The notes: generated by a model not told the origin, from the letters alone. DNA of 64,000 nt from CBDVBZ01 sp965372355 (GCA_965372355.1 CBDVBZ010000001.1:1-64000); one strand, 5' to 3'; positions 1 through 10,274 are shown, counted from the first letter of the stretch. Translations and numbers: made by a program.

Positions 1-1
1 G

Positions 2-304
2 CCCGTGTTGTTCGAAGCGATCGAATTGGCGTTTGTGCGGGAGGAACGGGAGAAAGGTGTTCACGATCCGAGCGAAGCGGCAAGGGCACGCGCCGATAAG
101 ATGCGCGAGTATCATCGAAGGGACATCAACCGGATGACGATCAAGCGATTCTTGTCGCTAGTCGAGGAGGTCCCCGATATGGAACTCGTATGGATGCACC
201 GCAAGCCCCTCAAGACGCGTCTCCTCGCACCGTTGACTCGCATCCCCCCGTTCGACGAGCTGACCACCACGCTGGCCATCGGAGTCCTCAAGAAGCGTTC
301 GTAG
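2..304 (+). CDS. Class I SAM-dependent methyltransferase, C-terminal part only (5' end outside window)
   Basis: The frame is open to the left window edge, so only about the last 100 residues are present and no true start can be assigned; the GTG at 5 is an internal codon or an arbitrary start. The visible part has an arginine-rich helix, a segment with YHRRDINRMT, then a hydrophobic strand near the end (TTTLAIGVLKK). That matches the C-terminal half of Methyltransf_11/25-type small-molecule methyltransferases, where the last beta-strands hairpin back onto the Rossmann sheet. The SAM-binding glycine motif would lie upstream, so the substrate cannot be inferred. It converges with the glycosyltransferase gene on the other strand, and the last 17 bases of the two genes overlap. 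A surface-polysaccharide or lipid modification context is possible but unproven. Confidence 0.55.
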   Translation, partial: PVLFEAIELAFVREEREKGVHDPSEAARARADKMREYHRRDINRMTIKRFLSLVEEVPDMELVWMHRKPLKTRLLAPLTRIPPFDELTTTLAIGVLKKRS

Positions 305-1388
305 AGCGCCGCACCAGCGACTCACAGATCTTTTCGACTCGTGACATGTTGTCGATGTAGCCGGCGCGGGCGTGCGCGATCTCGATACAGCGCTCCCCGA
401 AACGTCGTCGAAGATCACCGTCGGCCAGAAGATCCACAGTCTTATCCGTCAGGGCTTGAACATCGCGTGGCGGGACAACAAACCCATTGTTCCCGTCGGT
501 GATCCACTCACGGTTCGACGGCAGATCCGACGCTACGATCGCCCTACCGCACGACATCGCCTCGAGCAGCGACACGGCGGTGGCGTCGAGCGACGGTACG
601 GTGACAAACACGTCCGTTGCCCCGAGTGCCTCGGGCAGTTCACCGTGGTCGATACGGCCGACAAAACGGACGGACTTCTCCACACCCATTTCCTTCGCAC
701 GGCGCTCGAACTCGCTCCCCTCGCCCTCGTACGCGGCGAAGGCGACGACGGCGTTCGGCACCCTCTCTGTCAAACGTGGCACCATCTCCAGGATAATGTC
801 GATGTTGTAGTACGGCTGGGTGAAGCTCCGCGTGCTCAACACCAGCGGTGCATCCTGCGCGATGTTCCATCGGTCGCGAAACGCGGTGCCATCCACAGGC
901 CGGAACCGCTCGAAGTCGACTCCCCACAGCACGAGGTGCAGCTTCTCTCGCTTGGCACCAAGGCGCTCGACCTCCGACAGAATGTCTTCGGAATCACCCG
1001 TGATCGCGTCCGCCATGGCGACGGCGCGACGTGAGAGCCAGTTGTGCAGTCGGGACAGGTGCGGTGCGGCGTACACATCGTCGCCCCACACCGTGAGGAC
1101 CATTGGCCGCATCCCTGCGAACACCGACCAGTAACCGTACCCTTGCAAGAAGTGCGTGTGTAGCAGCTGGGGCCGTATCCGGGACAGAATCCGGCGCAGC
1201 TGAAGTGCGCCCACGGCGTAGTGCAGCGGTTTCCATGAAATCCTGGTGCGTAGATGGTGCACGGTCACGCCTTTGATCGGCGCGGGGTTGACGGTAATGA
1301 GGTGAACCTCGTGACCGCGAGAGACGAAGTAGGCCAACCAGCGCTCGGTGTGGATGTGTCCACCAATAGAGAGGTATGCGATCCGCAT
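288..1388 (-). CDS. Glycosyltransferase family 4 (GT-B fold)
   Basis: 366 residues, the usual length for GT4-type enzymes. The N-terminal Rossmann domain starts at the initiator with MRIAYLSIGGHIHTERW, then a region with LLHTHFLQGYG and VLTVWGDDVY typical of the acceptor-side domain. The C-terminal half has the donor-binding Glycos_transf_1 domain: a basic residue after VLSTRSF, VRFVGRID, and the E(x7)E-type nucleotide-sugar motif in VSLLEAMSCGRAIVASD, followed by GFVVPPRD. It probably transfers a sugar from a nucleotide-sugar donor at the cytoplasmic face of the inner membrane during polysaccharide or glycolipid assembly; donor and acceptor cannot be read from sequence. It reads leftward with its 3' end overlapping the methyltransferase gene. 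The upstream region (1389 onward) separates it from the divergent nadC operon. Confidence 0.88.
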   Translation of the reverse strand: MRIAYLSIGGHIHTERWLAYFVSRGHEVHLITVNPAPIKGVTVHHLRTRISWKPLHYAVGALQLRRILSRIRPQLLHTHFLQGYGYWSVFAGMRPMVLTVWGDDVYAAPHLSRLHNWLSRRAVAMADAITGDSEDILSEVERLGAKREKLHLVLWGVDFERFRPVDGTAFRDRWNIAQDAPLVLSTRSFTQPYYNIDIILEMVPRLTERVPNAVVAFAAYEGEGSEFERRAKEMGVEKSVRFVGRIDHGELPEALGATDVFVTVPSLDATAVSLLEAMSCGRAIVASDLPSNREWITDGNNGFVVPPRDVQALTDKTVDLLADGDLRRRFGERCIEIAHARAGYIDNMSRVEKICESLVRRSTNAS

Positions 1389-1698
1389 CGGAAAGGTCCT
1401 CGTGTCGCGTCCGGTCCGAGGTGGCTCAGCCGGCGGTGACCACGTTCGCGGCGGGCACGCCCTGCAGGTTTGCGCTGGGTATTCTCTCGGTCACGGAACC
1501 ATTTGCGTTCGTGATGACACCATACACCCAATACGAGGCGCAAGCGGAATCCCGGCACTGCGCGTGCTCCATCCGTCCGCCGGCCTCGGTTGCCGCATCG
1601 TTGCGCTTCAAGCGGGCAAGAAAAACGTCGTCATCGTGGCCCCACTCATTTTGCGGGAAGCGGACCCTTGTGCTAGACTTGCACCCGAGGAGGCAACC
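1389..1698. other. Divergent intergenic region between glycosyltransferase and nadC
   Basis: About 310 bases separate the start of the leftward glycosyltransferase from nadC. The nadC frame is open back to 1348, but that upstream peptide shows no NadC similarity and a good ribosome-binding site sits just before 1699, so it is treated as non-coding. Apart from the nadC promoter-like sequence near 1651-1679, I see no recognisable element. Confidence 0.5.
1651..1679 (+). promoter_or_regulatory. Sigma-70-type promoter for nadC-birA-coaX
   Basis: TTGCGG at 1651-1656, a 17-base spacer, and TAGACT at 1674-1679 preceded by TG (extended -10). The predicted transcription start near 1686 would give a leader of only about a dozen bases, with GAGGAGG at 1687-1693 acting as the ribosome-binding site of nadC. 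Confidence 0.55.
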
Positions 1699-2580
1699 AT
1701 GCCCGATAATGTGTTTCCCGATGACGACTATGTTCGGGGCCGGATAGACGAAGCGCTGGCCGAAGACGGTGCCGGTGAAGACTGTACCGTGTCGTTTCTC
1801 GATATCGGAGCGACCCCGATCGCTGCGGTGATCATAGCCGGTGACAGCGGTGTGATCGCCGGTCTCGATGTGGCGCGTATGACGTTTACCCACCTCGATC
1901 CAGAGACCCGGTTCGATGCGAGCATACAAGACGGTGACGCGGTCCAACCCGGTGACCTCATCGCGGAGCTCGGTGGGCGGGCGGGTGGCATCATGCCTGC
2001 CGAAAGGGTTGCCCTGAACTTCCTGCAGCGGCTCTCCGGTGTCGCCACCTTGACGGCGCGGTTTGTTGAAGAGGTCCGCGGGACCGGTGTCCGGATCCTC
2101 GACACGCGCAAGACGACTCCACTTTTTCGACCGTTGGAGCGCCATGCCGTGCGTGTGGGTGGCGGCGTCAATCATCGCTTCAATCTGAGCGACATGATAC
2201 TGATAAAGGAAAATCACATGCGGTCGGTGGGCGGGATGGAATCGATCCGGGATATCGTATCGCGTGCAGTCTCTGACAAGGAGATCGAGGTCGAAGTCGA
2301 CACCGTAGATTTTCTTCGGATCCTCCTGGGTTCTCCAGTCGACCGTATCATGCTGGACAATTTTCGCCCGAGCGATGTCCGTGAGGCGATCGACACGATC
2401 AACGCCTATCGCGCGGATCACCCGGGTTTTACGCCGAGGATTGAAGTATCCGGAGGGGTCAATATCGACAACATCCTCGAATACGCCATCGATGGTGTGG
2501 ACGACATCTCGATCGGCGCTCTGACGCACTCGGCCCCGGCAATGAATATCAGTTTGGAGGTCACACCCCGTGGGACCTGA
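1699..2580 (+). CDS. nadC: Nicotinate-nucleotide pyrophosphorylase (carboxylating)
   Basis: Quinolinate phosphoribosyltransferase, which makes nicotinate mononucleotide from quinolinate and PRPP in de novo NAD synthesis. 293 residues, normal for the family. The N-terminal domain carries GIMPAERVALNFLQRLSG. The barrel carries the hallmark ILDTRKTTPLFRPLERHAV and GGGVNHRFNLSDMILIKENH, which supply the quinolinate- and PRPP-binding Arg, His and Lys residues. The C-terminus has VEVD, IMLDNF and EVSGGVN, as in the family. Start chosen at ATG 1699 because GAGGAGG lies 5 bases upstream and the longer open frame adds unrelated residues. The stop overlaps the birA start by 11 bases, so the two are probably translationally coupled. 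Confidence 0.95.
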   Translation: MPDNVFPDDDYVRGRIDEALAEDGAGEDCTVSFLDIGATPIAAVIIAGDSGVIAGLDVARMTFTHLDPETRFDASIQDGDAVQPGDLIAELGGRAGGIMPAERVALNFLQRLSGVATLTARFVEEVRGTGVRILDTRKTTPLFRPLERHAVRVGGGVNHRFNLSDMILIKENHMRSVGGMESIRDIVSRAVSDKEIEVEVDTVDFLRILLGSPVDRIMLDNFRPSDVREAIDTINAYRADHPGFTPRIEVSGGVNIDNILEYAIDGVDDISIGALTHSAPAMNISLEVTPRGT

Positions 2581-3361
2581 TGCCGGGATTCTTCCCAGGG
2601 ACGTTCAAACGTTGTTAAACACCTCGTCGTTCGGCCGGCGGATGTACTATCTCGATATCGTGGATTCCACCAACCGGCTCGCAAGAGATCTCGCAGCGGC
2701 CGGCGAGCCCGACGGGGCGGTCGTGGTTGCCGATTTCCAGACCGAGGGCAGGGGGCGCCATGGGCGCCGCTGGGTTAGCCCCCGCGGCACGAACCTCACC
2801 TTTTCGCTGATACTCAAACCCGATAGACCCCTGGCTGATGTGCTGCCCATAACACTCGCTTTTTCGGTCGCCATGGCGGAAGCGCTGACCGAGAGGCTTG
2901 GATCGCGCGTCGGGGTCAAGTGGCCGAACGATGTGGTCGCGCCGTCGGGGAAACTTTGCGGGATACTATCGGAGAGCTCCACGCGGGCGGGGCGGACGGA
3001 CTTCGTGGTCGTGGGTGTGGGTATCAATGTGAACATGAAGCCGGAGCAGTTCCCGGGAAACACACGGGCAGCGTCGTGCCTGTCGTTGAGCGGCGCGGTC
3101 CACGAGCGCAAGGAAGTGCTGGCCGATGTGCTCGATCGGCTCGAGCAAACACGCGACGCTTTTCTTCACGATGGGTTTACCGGAATGGTCGAGCGTTACA
3201 CGGCCAGGTTGTCCTTGATTGGACAGACGGTTTCTTTTGCACGCCGGGGTGGTGCGGAAACGGGTGACGTTGCCGGCGTGCGGCCGGACGGCGGGCTCGT
3301 GATTCGAGTGGACGGTGGGAAAACCGTCACGTTGTACGACGGGGAGGTAACGCCACGTTAG
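2570..3361 (+). CDS. birA: Biotin--[acetyl-CoA-carboxylase] ligase
   Basis: Biotin protein ligase that activates biotin to biotinyl-AMP and attaches it to the carboxylase carrier protein. The catalytic domain begins almost at once: DSTNRLARD, then the glycine-rich adenylate loop GRGRHGRRW, then KWPNDVV with the conserved lysine, then GILSES and GVGINVN. A short C-terminal SH3-like segment with a DGEV motif follows. At 263 residues it lacks the N-terminal winged-helix repressor domain, so it is a class I ligase without direct DNA-binding control. GTG start at 2570 inside the end of nadC. A partner, accA, lies at 23.2 kb, consistent with fatty acid synthesis supply. Confidence 0.93.
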   Translation: MGPDAGILPRDVQTLLNTSSFGRRMYYLDIVDSTNRLARDLAAAGEPDGAVVVADFQTEGRGRHGRRWVSPRGTNLTFSLILKPDRPLADVLPITLAFSVAMAEALTERLGSRVGVKWPNDVVAPSGKLCGILSESSTRAGRTDFVVVGVGINVNMKPEQFPGNTRAASCLSLSGAVHERKEVLADVLDRLEQTRDAFLHDGFTGMVERYTARLSLIGQTVSFARRGGAETGDVAGVRPDGGLVIRVDGGKTVTLYDGEVTPR

Positions 3362-3378
3362 ACGGTCGGACGAATAGG

Positions 3379-4140
3379 GTGCTCTGTGTCGATGTCGGGA
3401 ACAGTTTCGTAAAATACGCGCTGGCGTCCGGCAGACGGTGGGTGTCGCTGGGCAAGCAGCGGTCCGAATCCGCCGCCGCGGGAAAATGGCCTGTCGAGGT
3501 GCGGAGGCGTGAGCGGCAGCTTGCATCCGTCGACGGGGTCATGGTCTCGTCAGTCGTCCCCGCGGTCGATCGAGCGCTCAAGGGACGCATTCGTGAATTG
3601 ACTGGCAGGAGTCCGCTGTTCGCCCACCCTGGACTCGTTTTTCCATTCAAGCTGGGTGTGAATCGACCACGCGCCCTCGGGATCGACCGGGTCTGCGCGG
3701 CGGCCGGAGCGGCGCGTCACGGTGCACGCTCCGTGATCGTTGTGGATGTCGGTTCGGCCATCACCGTGGATCTCGTTTCGCGAGGCAGCTACCGCGGGGG
3801 ACTGATCATTGCGGGACCCGGACTCGCCCTGCAGGCGCTATCGTCCTGCACGGCGAAGCTGCCAATGCTGGACTGGCGTCGGCTCGAGGGCCGATCCGAT
3901 CGGTTCAACGACACCGAATCCGCCATGCTCTCGGGCGCGGTCCTGGGAAGCACGGGCGCCATCCGCGAGGGCGTGCGCTACCTCGAGGAATCGCTGAGCC
4001 GGCCGGCGCGCAAGACCGTGACCGGCGGAGGAGCGCCCGTCCTGCTCGACCGTCTCCCGCGGTCGTGGCGGTTCGACCCGGATCTCGTCCTGAAGGGCCT
4101 GTATCATCTCTGGCGGCTCAATGCCGCCCGGTCTCGCTGA
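3379..4140 (+). CDS. coaX: Type III pantothenate kinase
   Basis: Phosphorylates pantothenate, the first committed step of CoA synthesis. It belongs to the ASKHA fold. Visible motifs: the N-terminal phosphate loop as DVGNSFVKYAL (usual form DxGNTxxK), RALGIDRVCAAAGA around the middle, VVDVGSAITVDLV (usual DxGTAxTxD, here Ser for Thr), and GGLIIAGPGLALQALSSCTAKLP. 253 residues is normal. GTG start at 3379, 17 bases after birA, in the nadC-birA-coaX transcription unit. birA and coaX are neighbours or fused in many bacteria. The window also holds panB, panC and coaD, so four CoA-pathway genes are present though not in one operon. Confidence 0.92.
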   Translation: MLCVDVGNSFVKYALASGRRWVSLGKQRSESAAAGKWPVEVRRRERQLASVDGVMVSSVVPAVDRALKGRIRELTGRSPLFAHPGLVFPFKLGVNRPRALGIDRVCAAAGAARHGARSVIVVDVGSAITVDLVSRGSYRGGLIIAGPGLALQALSSCTAKLPMLDWRRLEGRSDRFNDTESAMLSGAVLGSTGAIREGVRYLEESLSRPARKTVTGGGAPVLLDRLPRSWRFDPDLVLKGLYHLWRLNAARSR

Positions 4141-4189
4141 CCATCTCTGTAATCGCATGCTAACAATCTAGTTAGACAAACAGCCCATC

Positions 4190-4237
4190 GCCGGCGATGC
4201 CGGACGACGGCGGCACCGGCGCGCCCCGTCTTTTTTT
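4190..4237 (+). terminator. Probable intrinsic terminator after coaX
   Basis: A GC-rich imperfect hairpin (outer GCCGG at 4190-4194 with CCGGC at 4216-4220, inner GCCG/CGGC pairings) is followed by a run of seven T at 4231-4237. The stem contains bulges, so the fold is less certain than the T-run. Confidence 0.5.
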
Positions 4238-4258
4238 CAAGAACAGTGAAGTTTGCGC

Positions 4259-4288
4259 TTGATGCGCTGGGCGGACGCGGTGTATATT
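4259..4288 (+). promoter_or_regulatory. Sigma-70-type promoter of groES-groEL
   Basis: TTGATG at 4259-4264, 18-base spacer, TATATT at 4283-4288. The predicted start point falls at about 4295, directly at the left edge of the CIRCE operator. Confidence 0.65.
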
Positions 4289-4295
4289 GCGTGCG

Positions 4296-4322
4296 TTAGC
4301 ACTCTCATAAGTAGAGTGCTAG
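4296..4322 (+). promoter_or_regulatory. CIRCE operator (HrcA-binding inverted repeat)
   Basis: TTAGCACTC, a 9-base spacer, then GAGTGCTAG. This matches the CIRCE consensus except for the last base. It overlaps the predicted transcription start of groES-groEL, as expected for repression by HrcA and heat-shock relief. No hrcA gene is in the window. Confidence 0.95.
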
Positions 4323-4358
4323 TCAAGTTCTGATGACCGCATTAAAGGAGGTAACTAA

Positions 4359-4643
4359 ATGAACATCAATCCATTGGGGGATCGAGTTCTCGTCAGGCCT
4401 CTCGACGCCGCAGAGGTGAAGAAGGGCAATATCATCATCCCGGATACGGCCAAAGAGAAGCCCCAGGAAGGCGAGGTCGTCGCGGTTGGCAAGGGTCGCC
4501 GGACCGAAAAAGGCGATCGGATCGAACCCGAGGTCAAGAAGGGCGACAAGGTTCTTTTTCGGAAGTACTCCGGTACCGAGATCAGCGTCGCGGAAGAGAA
4601 GTATCTGATTCTGCAAGAGAACGAAATTCTGGCAACGATATAG
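4359..4643 (+). CDS. groES: Co-chaperonin GroES (Hsp10)
   Basis: Heptameric lid of the GroEL folding chamber in the cytoplasm. 94 residues, normal length. It has the N-terminal [14 protein letters not shown] strand, a mobile-loop region rich in small residues ([20 protein letters not shown]), and the [16 protein letters not shown] dome segment. A near-consensus AAAGGAGG lies just before the ATG at 4359. It is the first gene of the CIRCE-controlled operon, and groEL follows after 19 bases with its own AGGAGG. Confidence 0.97.
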   Translation: MNINPLGDRVLVRPLDAAEVKKGNIIIPDTAKEKPQEGEVVAVGKGRRTEKGDRIEPEVKKGDKVLFRKYSGTEISVAEEKYLILQENEILATI

Positions 4644-4662
4644 TCAGTAGGAGGATTAAAGC

Positions 4663-6300
<1,638 letters not shown>

Positions 6301-6330
6301 ACCGCCAAACCGCAGAAAAACGCGGATCGA

Positions 6331-6367
6331 GCGCCGCGGGAGACCTTGTGTCACCCGCGGCGCTTTT
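6331..6367 (+). terminator. Intrinsic terminator of groES-groEL
   Basis: A perfect 10-bp stem GCGCCGCGGG (6331-6340) / CCCGCGGCGC (6354-6363), a 13-base loop and a TTTT tail. Confidence 0.85.
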
Positions 6368-6519
6368 GTCTAAAGCAAAGAAATAGCTTGAAATGTCACC
6401 AGATTCGCGGCTATTTTGTTCTAGGCCCCCACCCGAATGAGACATTCATTCTCACGTTTATATTAAGCCTTTTGCTTTGACTGGGTTTTGTCGGCCCGCC
6501 CCGGATATTGGAGGTCCCA

Positions 6520-8145
6520 GTGAAACACGTGCCGAGGAGCCAACTCTCCGTTTATCTAATGATCATGGCCGTTGTCTTTGTGTTCGCCAGCCTCAACAGC
6601 TGTAGCGAAGAAGACGACACTGGGACCGGTCCCGGTGGAGACCTCAACCCCCGGTTGACGGTGGAGGGGATCATCCTCAACCCGAAATCACCATCGCGCG
6701 GAGACACCCTTTTTGCGACGGCAGTTGTGACGTCGGATACCACGGTTGCCGGCGATTTCGCGAGCTACCAGTGGTCGGCAACCGGTGGAAAGTTCGCGGA
6801 AACGAATCTGTCGACGGTGCGATGGATTGCGCCGGACACATCCGCGATGTACTCGTTGATGGTTACGGTTAGCAATAGATCATCGGCGCAGTCGGATACG
6901 GGTAACGTTTTCGTAAATGAAATCACACAGGTTGTTTCCACGAGCGCCGGTGAGATGCGAATGAGCTCCACGGGTGATTCGCTGTACTTTTACAACTCGC
7001 CGGTCGATCCGACGAGCCGGTTCTTCGATGGTTTTGGCGTCAGCGTCAGCAGGCAGTTGGTCACGACGGAATTGATGCCGCCGAGTACGAGTTTTCTGAT
7101 GAATCTAAGCCGCGATTTCTCAATGGTGGCCTACAGTTCACCGCTTTTTCTGCCCGGCGGCTTTGCTATCCGTGTGCACTACAGAGACCTCGGTACGGGT
7201 GCGGAAACGATCATTCCGAGCACACCGTTCTTTCAGCGAGGGCCGCAGTATCTGGAGGCTAGTTTCTCGCCGGATAACTCTCTTTTGACCTATGGGGTCT
7301 GGTTCCCGGATGTTCTGGAGGCACCTCCGCTTGGCATCGACACGTTCGTTGTGGCCATCTGGGATGTGGCGACAACGACCGAGAAACGAGTTGCCGTTGG
7401 GGGCACGACCACCACAAGTTTTGGTCTCAACTTTCACCCGGTTTTCTCCAACGCCGGCGCCCATCTCGTGTACATGTCCGACCCGGGTGGTACCGGTGAC
7501 TATGAGCTGTACGCACTCCCCGTGGTGGGTGGTACGGTGCCGGTCGATACATCGACCACACCGGTTCAGCTGACATTCAGCAGTGGGGATATGGGTGGCG
7601 GTGTTCCTCCGGCCATCCAGCCCACGCGGTGGAGCCCGGTGGAGCCGACCCTTGCCACACGTGATGGCAACGGCAAGCTGAGGATCGTGCCGATGCCGCC
7701 GAATGTCGGGGATATCCTGGTCAACACGCCCGGAACGGTGACGGAGTTCGCGTGGTCGCCCAGCGGACAGGACCTCGTGGTGACCAATGCGTCCACGATC
7801 TACAAAGTCTCGAAGACGGGCGCGGTGGACCCCGTGCATCAACCGCCCAGCGGTGACAACGTCAGCCGTCTGTCATGGTCCAGCGACGGGAAGATGATCC
7901 TGTATGCAATCCGGCGTCTCAGCACGTCGTGGTACGAGGTCGTCGATTTGAGCGGTACGCTCGGTTTCACCGGCCCCTTAAAGGTCACAGACGGCGTCTC
8001 CGACGGCGAGGCACTAACGTATTCGATCTTGGGATCGATGGCGCCGGTGTGGGATCCGGCCGATCCAACGGCGTATATGCTCTTCTTCAACACGGGTCAG
8101 ACACCCAGTATCAGCAAGATGAGCTTCGGCGGGCTGCTGCCCTGA
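6520..8145 (+). CDS. Putative lipoprotein with PKD-like and PD40 beta-propeller repeats
   Basis: The start is taken as GTG 6520 because GGAGGT (6510-6515) precedes it; the open frame reaches back to 6508. An N-terminal hydrophobic segment ends in a possible lipobox LNSC (Cys at about residue 28), so it is likely a lipid-anchored envelope protein. After an acidic Gly-rich linker comes an Ig/PKD-like segment (YQWSATGGKFAETN). The rest has recurring blocks like FSPDNSLLTYGVWF, FSNAGAHLVYMSD and WSSDGKMILYAIRR, typical of PD40/TolB-like propeller blades. No enzyme motif is visible. Such proteins act as scaffolds or sensors in the envelope; a specific role cannot be assigned. The aminotransferase gene follows after 9 bases. 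Confidence 0.7.
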   Translation: MKHVPRSQLSVYLMIMAVVFVFASLNSCSEEDDTGTGPGGDLNPRLTVEGIILNPKSPSRGDTLFATAVVTSDTTVAGDFASYQWSATGGKFAETNLSTVRWIAPDTSAMYSLMVTVSNRSSAQSDTGNVFVNEITQVVSTSAGEMRMSSTGDSLYFYNSPVDPTSRFFDGFGVSVSRQLVTTELMPPSTSFLMNLSRDFSMVAYSSPLFLPGGFAIRVHYRDLGTGAETIIPSTPFFQRGPQYLEASFSPDNSLLTYGVWFPDVLEAPPLGIDTFVVAIWDVATTTEKRVAVGGTTTTSFGLNFHPVFSNAGAHLVYMSDPGGTGDYELYALPVVGGTVPVDTSTTPVQLTFSSGDMGGGVPPAIQPTRWSPVEPTLATRDGNGKLRIVPMPPNVGDILVNTPGTVTEFAWSPSGQDLVVTNASTIYKVSKTGAVDPVHQPPSGDNVSRLSWSSDGKMILYAIRRLSTSWYEVVDLSGTLGFTGPLKVTDGVSDGEALTYSILGSMAPVWDPADPTAYMLFFNTGQTPSISKMSFGGLLP

Positions 8146-8154
8146 CACAAGCTC

Positions 8155-9309
8155 ATGAAAGCGTCCAGGCTTCTTTCGCTTCCGCCGTACCTCTTTGAGG
8201 ATCTGGAGAACCTTTGCCGGCAGTCGGTCGCGAGCGGCCGTGACGTCATTGATCTAAGCATCGGCGATCCCGATCTTCGCCCGCCGGATTCGTTGATTAC
8301 GAATCTCAGGAACGCGCTGGGCGATGACTCACACCATCGATACCCACCACAACGCGGGGACCTTTCGTTCAAAGCGTCGATTCGACGGTATCTGAAGCGC
8401 CGCTGTGAAATCGAGCCGGCCGACGATCAGATCCTGATATTGATAGGCTCAAAAGAGGGGTTGGCTCATCTGCCGTGGGCCGTATGCAACCCGGGGGACA
8501 CCGTCATCGTGCCGGACCCCGGGTATCCCGTCTACCGCTCGTCGGCAATGTTTGCCGGCTGCGAGGTCTCCGGCATCGGTCTGTCGGAGTCGAACGGTTT
8601 CCTCCCGGACCCGTCGCAACTGTCGCGGGCGTGCGAGAGTGGCGCGAGGCTTCTCATGCTGAACTACCCCAACAACCCCACGAGTGCAGCCGCGGAGGAA
8701 AGTCTCTTCGCCGACGCGCTCGAGCTCAGCGAGCGATACGGGGTCGTCGTCGCCAACGATGCCGCCTATGCCGATGTATACACGGGGGACGGCGCAACCG
8801 CCGTGCTCTGCGGGCAGGAGAATGCCCTGGAAAGCCGCGCCGTCGAGTTCTTCTCGTTTTCGAAGATGTACAGCATTACCGGCTGGAGAGTCGGCTTTGC
8901 GGTTGGCCACCGCGACATCATCGGAGCTCTTGGGCATCTAAAGGCAAACATAGACTCCGGTGTTTTCGGGGCGATACAGGAGGCCGTGGGCGCAACGCTC
9001 GACGGCGATGGTGATACCTATTGCGAGCGGTTGCGGCTGCGCTACCGGGAACGCCGGGAGACCGCCGGGCGCCTGCTCGACAGGCTCGGCTTCCATTGTT
9101 TCTCCAGTTGTGCTACCTTTTACCTTTGGGTTCGGGTGCCCTCGGCACAGCGATCGATGGATTTCGCGATGCACGTGTTGGACCGGGCGGATGTGCTCGT
9201 GACTCCCGGCGTCGGGTTTGGTGCCGGAGGCGAGGGGTACTTTCGGATTGCGCTCACACAACCCGTTGACAGAATCAAAGAAGCCATCAACAGGCTTGCC
9301 AAGCTCTAG
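8155..9309 (+). CDS. dapL: LL-diaminopimelate aminotransferase-like class I aminotransferase
   Basis: Fold-type I PLP enzyme of 384 residues. It shows DLSIGDPDLRPPD at the N-terminus, the cofactor-binding IGSKEGLAHLP, PDPGYPVY, NYPNNPTS, and the Schiff-base lysine at about residue 237 in SFSKMYSITGWRVGF. The IGSKEG(x)AHLP block, PPYLFEDL near the start and ATFYLWVRVP near the end are more like DapL, which makes LL-diaminopimelate directly from tetrahydrodipicolinate for lysine and peptidoglycan, than like aspartate aminotransferases. No other lysine gene is nearby, so the substrate remains inferred and a broad-specificity aminotransferase is the alternative. It sits between the propeller lipoprotein gene and folB. 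Confidence 0.75.
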   Translation: MKASRLLSLPPYLFEDLENLCRQSVASGRDVIDLSIGDPDLRPPDSLITNLRNALGDDSHHRYPPQRGDLSFKASIRRYLKRRCEIEPADDQILILIGSKEGLAHLPWAVCNPGDTVIVPDPGYPVYRSSAMFAGCEVSGIGLSESNGFLPDPSQLSRACESGARLLMLNYPNNPTSAAAEESLFADALELSERYGVVVANDAAYADVYTGDGATAVLCGQENALESRAVEFFSFSKMYSITGWRVGFAVGHRDIIGALGHLKANIDSGVFGAIQEAVGATLDGDGDTYCERLRLRYRERRETAGRLLDRLGFHCFSSCATFYLWVRVPSAQRSMDFAMHVLDRADVLVTPGVGFGAGGEGYFRIALTQPVDRIKEAINRLAKL

Positions 9310-9348
9310 CAGACCCGATTCCACTCGCCTCGTTCCAGGGAGGAGTCC

Positions 9349-9717
9349 GTGGTGCAGGATATCATTCGGCTCAAGGATCTGACCGTTTTCGGGCACTTTG
9401 GCGTGTCGCCGGCCGAGCGCGAGGTCGGACAGAAAATCCAGCTCGATATCGAGCTGAACGCCGATCTGAAGGCAGCCTGCGAAAGCGATTCACTCAAGGA
9501 CACGATCAACTACGAATCCGTTTACGCCAGCGTCATGGAAGTCGTCGCGAGTCGCAAACACCGACTGCTCGAGGCGCTGGGAGAAGAAATCGCATACTCG
9601 CTGATTCAGAACTTTCCGGTGTCGAAGGTCGCGATCAGCTTGCGAAAGCTCAACCTGCCCTTTCCCAATAATCTGTCCTACGTCGAAGTGTGTTTGACAA
9701 GAAGCGCTACGATTTGA
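9349..9717 (+). CDS. folB: Dihydroneopterin aldolase
   Basis: Converts 7,8-dihydroneopterin to 6-hydroxymethyl-dihydropterin and glycolaldehyde in folate synthesis. 122 residues, normal. Motifs: IRLKDLTVFGHFGVSPAER at the N-terminus, with the conserved G-x-x-G-V-x-x-x-E-R pattern; DTINYESVYASVM in the middle, supplying the pterin-anchoring residues; and the last helix-strand with VAISLRKLNLP. GTG at 9349 or 9352 follows AGGGAGGAG (9338-9346). Its 3' end overlaps folK by 28 bases, so the next folate step is produced in coupled fashion. Confidence 0.93.
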   Translation: MVQDIIRLKDLTVFGHFGVSPAEREVGQKIQLDIELNADLKAACESDSLKDTINYESVYASVMEVVASRKHRLLEALGEEIAYSLIQNFPVSKVAISLRKLNLPFPNNLSYVEVCLTRSATI

Positions 9718-10274
9718 CCGAGGGACCCGCGTATCTGGGGTTGGGTTCGAACATCGGAGCAAGGGAATCCAACATCATTCGCGCCGTCAGCCTGATCGAT
9801 TCTCGAACTACGCGTGTCACGGCGACGAGTTCTCTCTACGAAACCGAACCGGTCGGCTGCGAACCGATGAGGGATTTCGTCAACGCCGTGGTCGAAGTTC
9901 GTACTTTACTTTGCGCAGAGGATTTGCTAAAGCGATTACAGGCATTGGAAATACAGTTGGGGAGACGGAGCGGCCACAACAAACCCAGGACGCTGGATAT
10001 CGATATCATCGCGTTTGCCGGTCTGGTGATCCGATCCGGTGAGCTGGCCACTCCGCACCCGAGGTATCACGAGCGAATGTTCGTGCTCGAGCCGCTACGG
10101 GAAATCGCCCCCGAATTCCGGTGCCCGGTCACGGGAAGGGGCATCGCCGCCATGATCGCGAGGCTGAGCCCGGACCAGACGGTCACCCGCATCAGCTCAC
10201 GACGTATCGCCGTAAAGGTCGGCTCCTTCAACGGATCGGCTCCAGCATGTATACTCAGATCAAAAAGAAGATGA
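9690..10274 (+). CDS. folK: 6-hydroxymethyl-dihydropterin pyrophosphokinase (HPPK)
   Basis: Transfers pyrophosphate from ATP to 6-hydroxymethyl-dihydropterin, following FolB. Motifs: AYLGLGSNIGARESN (substrate loop), SSLYETEPVG, FVNAVVEV, LGRRSGHNKPRTLDIDII (metal-binding DxD and catalytic Arg region) and TPHPRYHERMFVLEPL. 194 residues, slightly long because of a basic, low-conservation C-terminal tail of about 30 residues. GTG start at 9690 inside folB. Its stop codon shares an ATGA with a candidate start of the deoxynucleoside kinase. Dihydropteroate synthase is not in the window. Confidence 0.93.
   Translation: MFDKKRYDLTEGPAYLGLGSNIGARESNIIRAVSLIDSRTTRVTATSSLYETEPVGCEPMRDFVNAVVEVRTLLCAEDLLKRLQALEIQLGRRSGHNKPRTLDIDIIAFAGLVIRSGELATPHPRYHERMFVLEPLREIAPEFRCPVTGRGIAAMIARLSPDQTVTRISSRRIAVKVGSFNGSAPACILRSKRR

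Noticed and set aside
1426..2529. 367-codon minus-strand frame opposite nadC
   Set aside because: nadC motifs on the plus strand are unambiguous; the minus frame has low-complexity composition.
6508..6519. TTG 6508 as the start of the propeller lipoprotein
   Set aside because: It overlaps the GGAGGT ribosome-binding site that serves GTG 6520.
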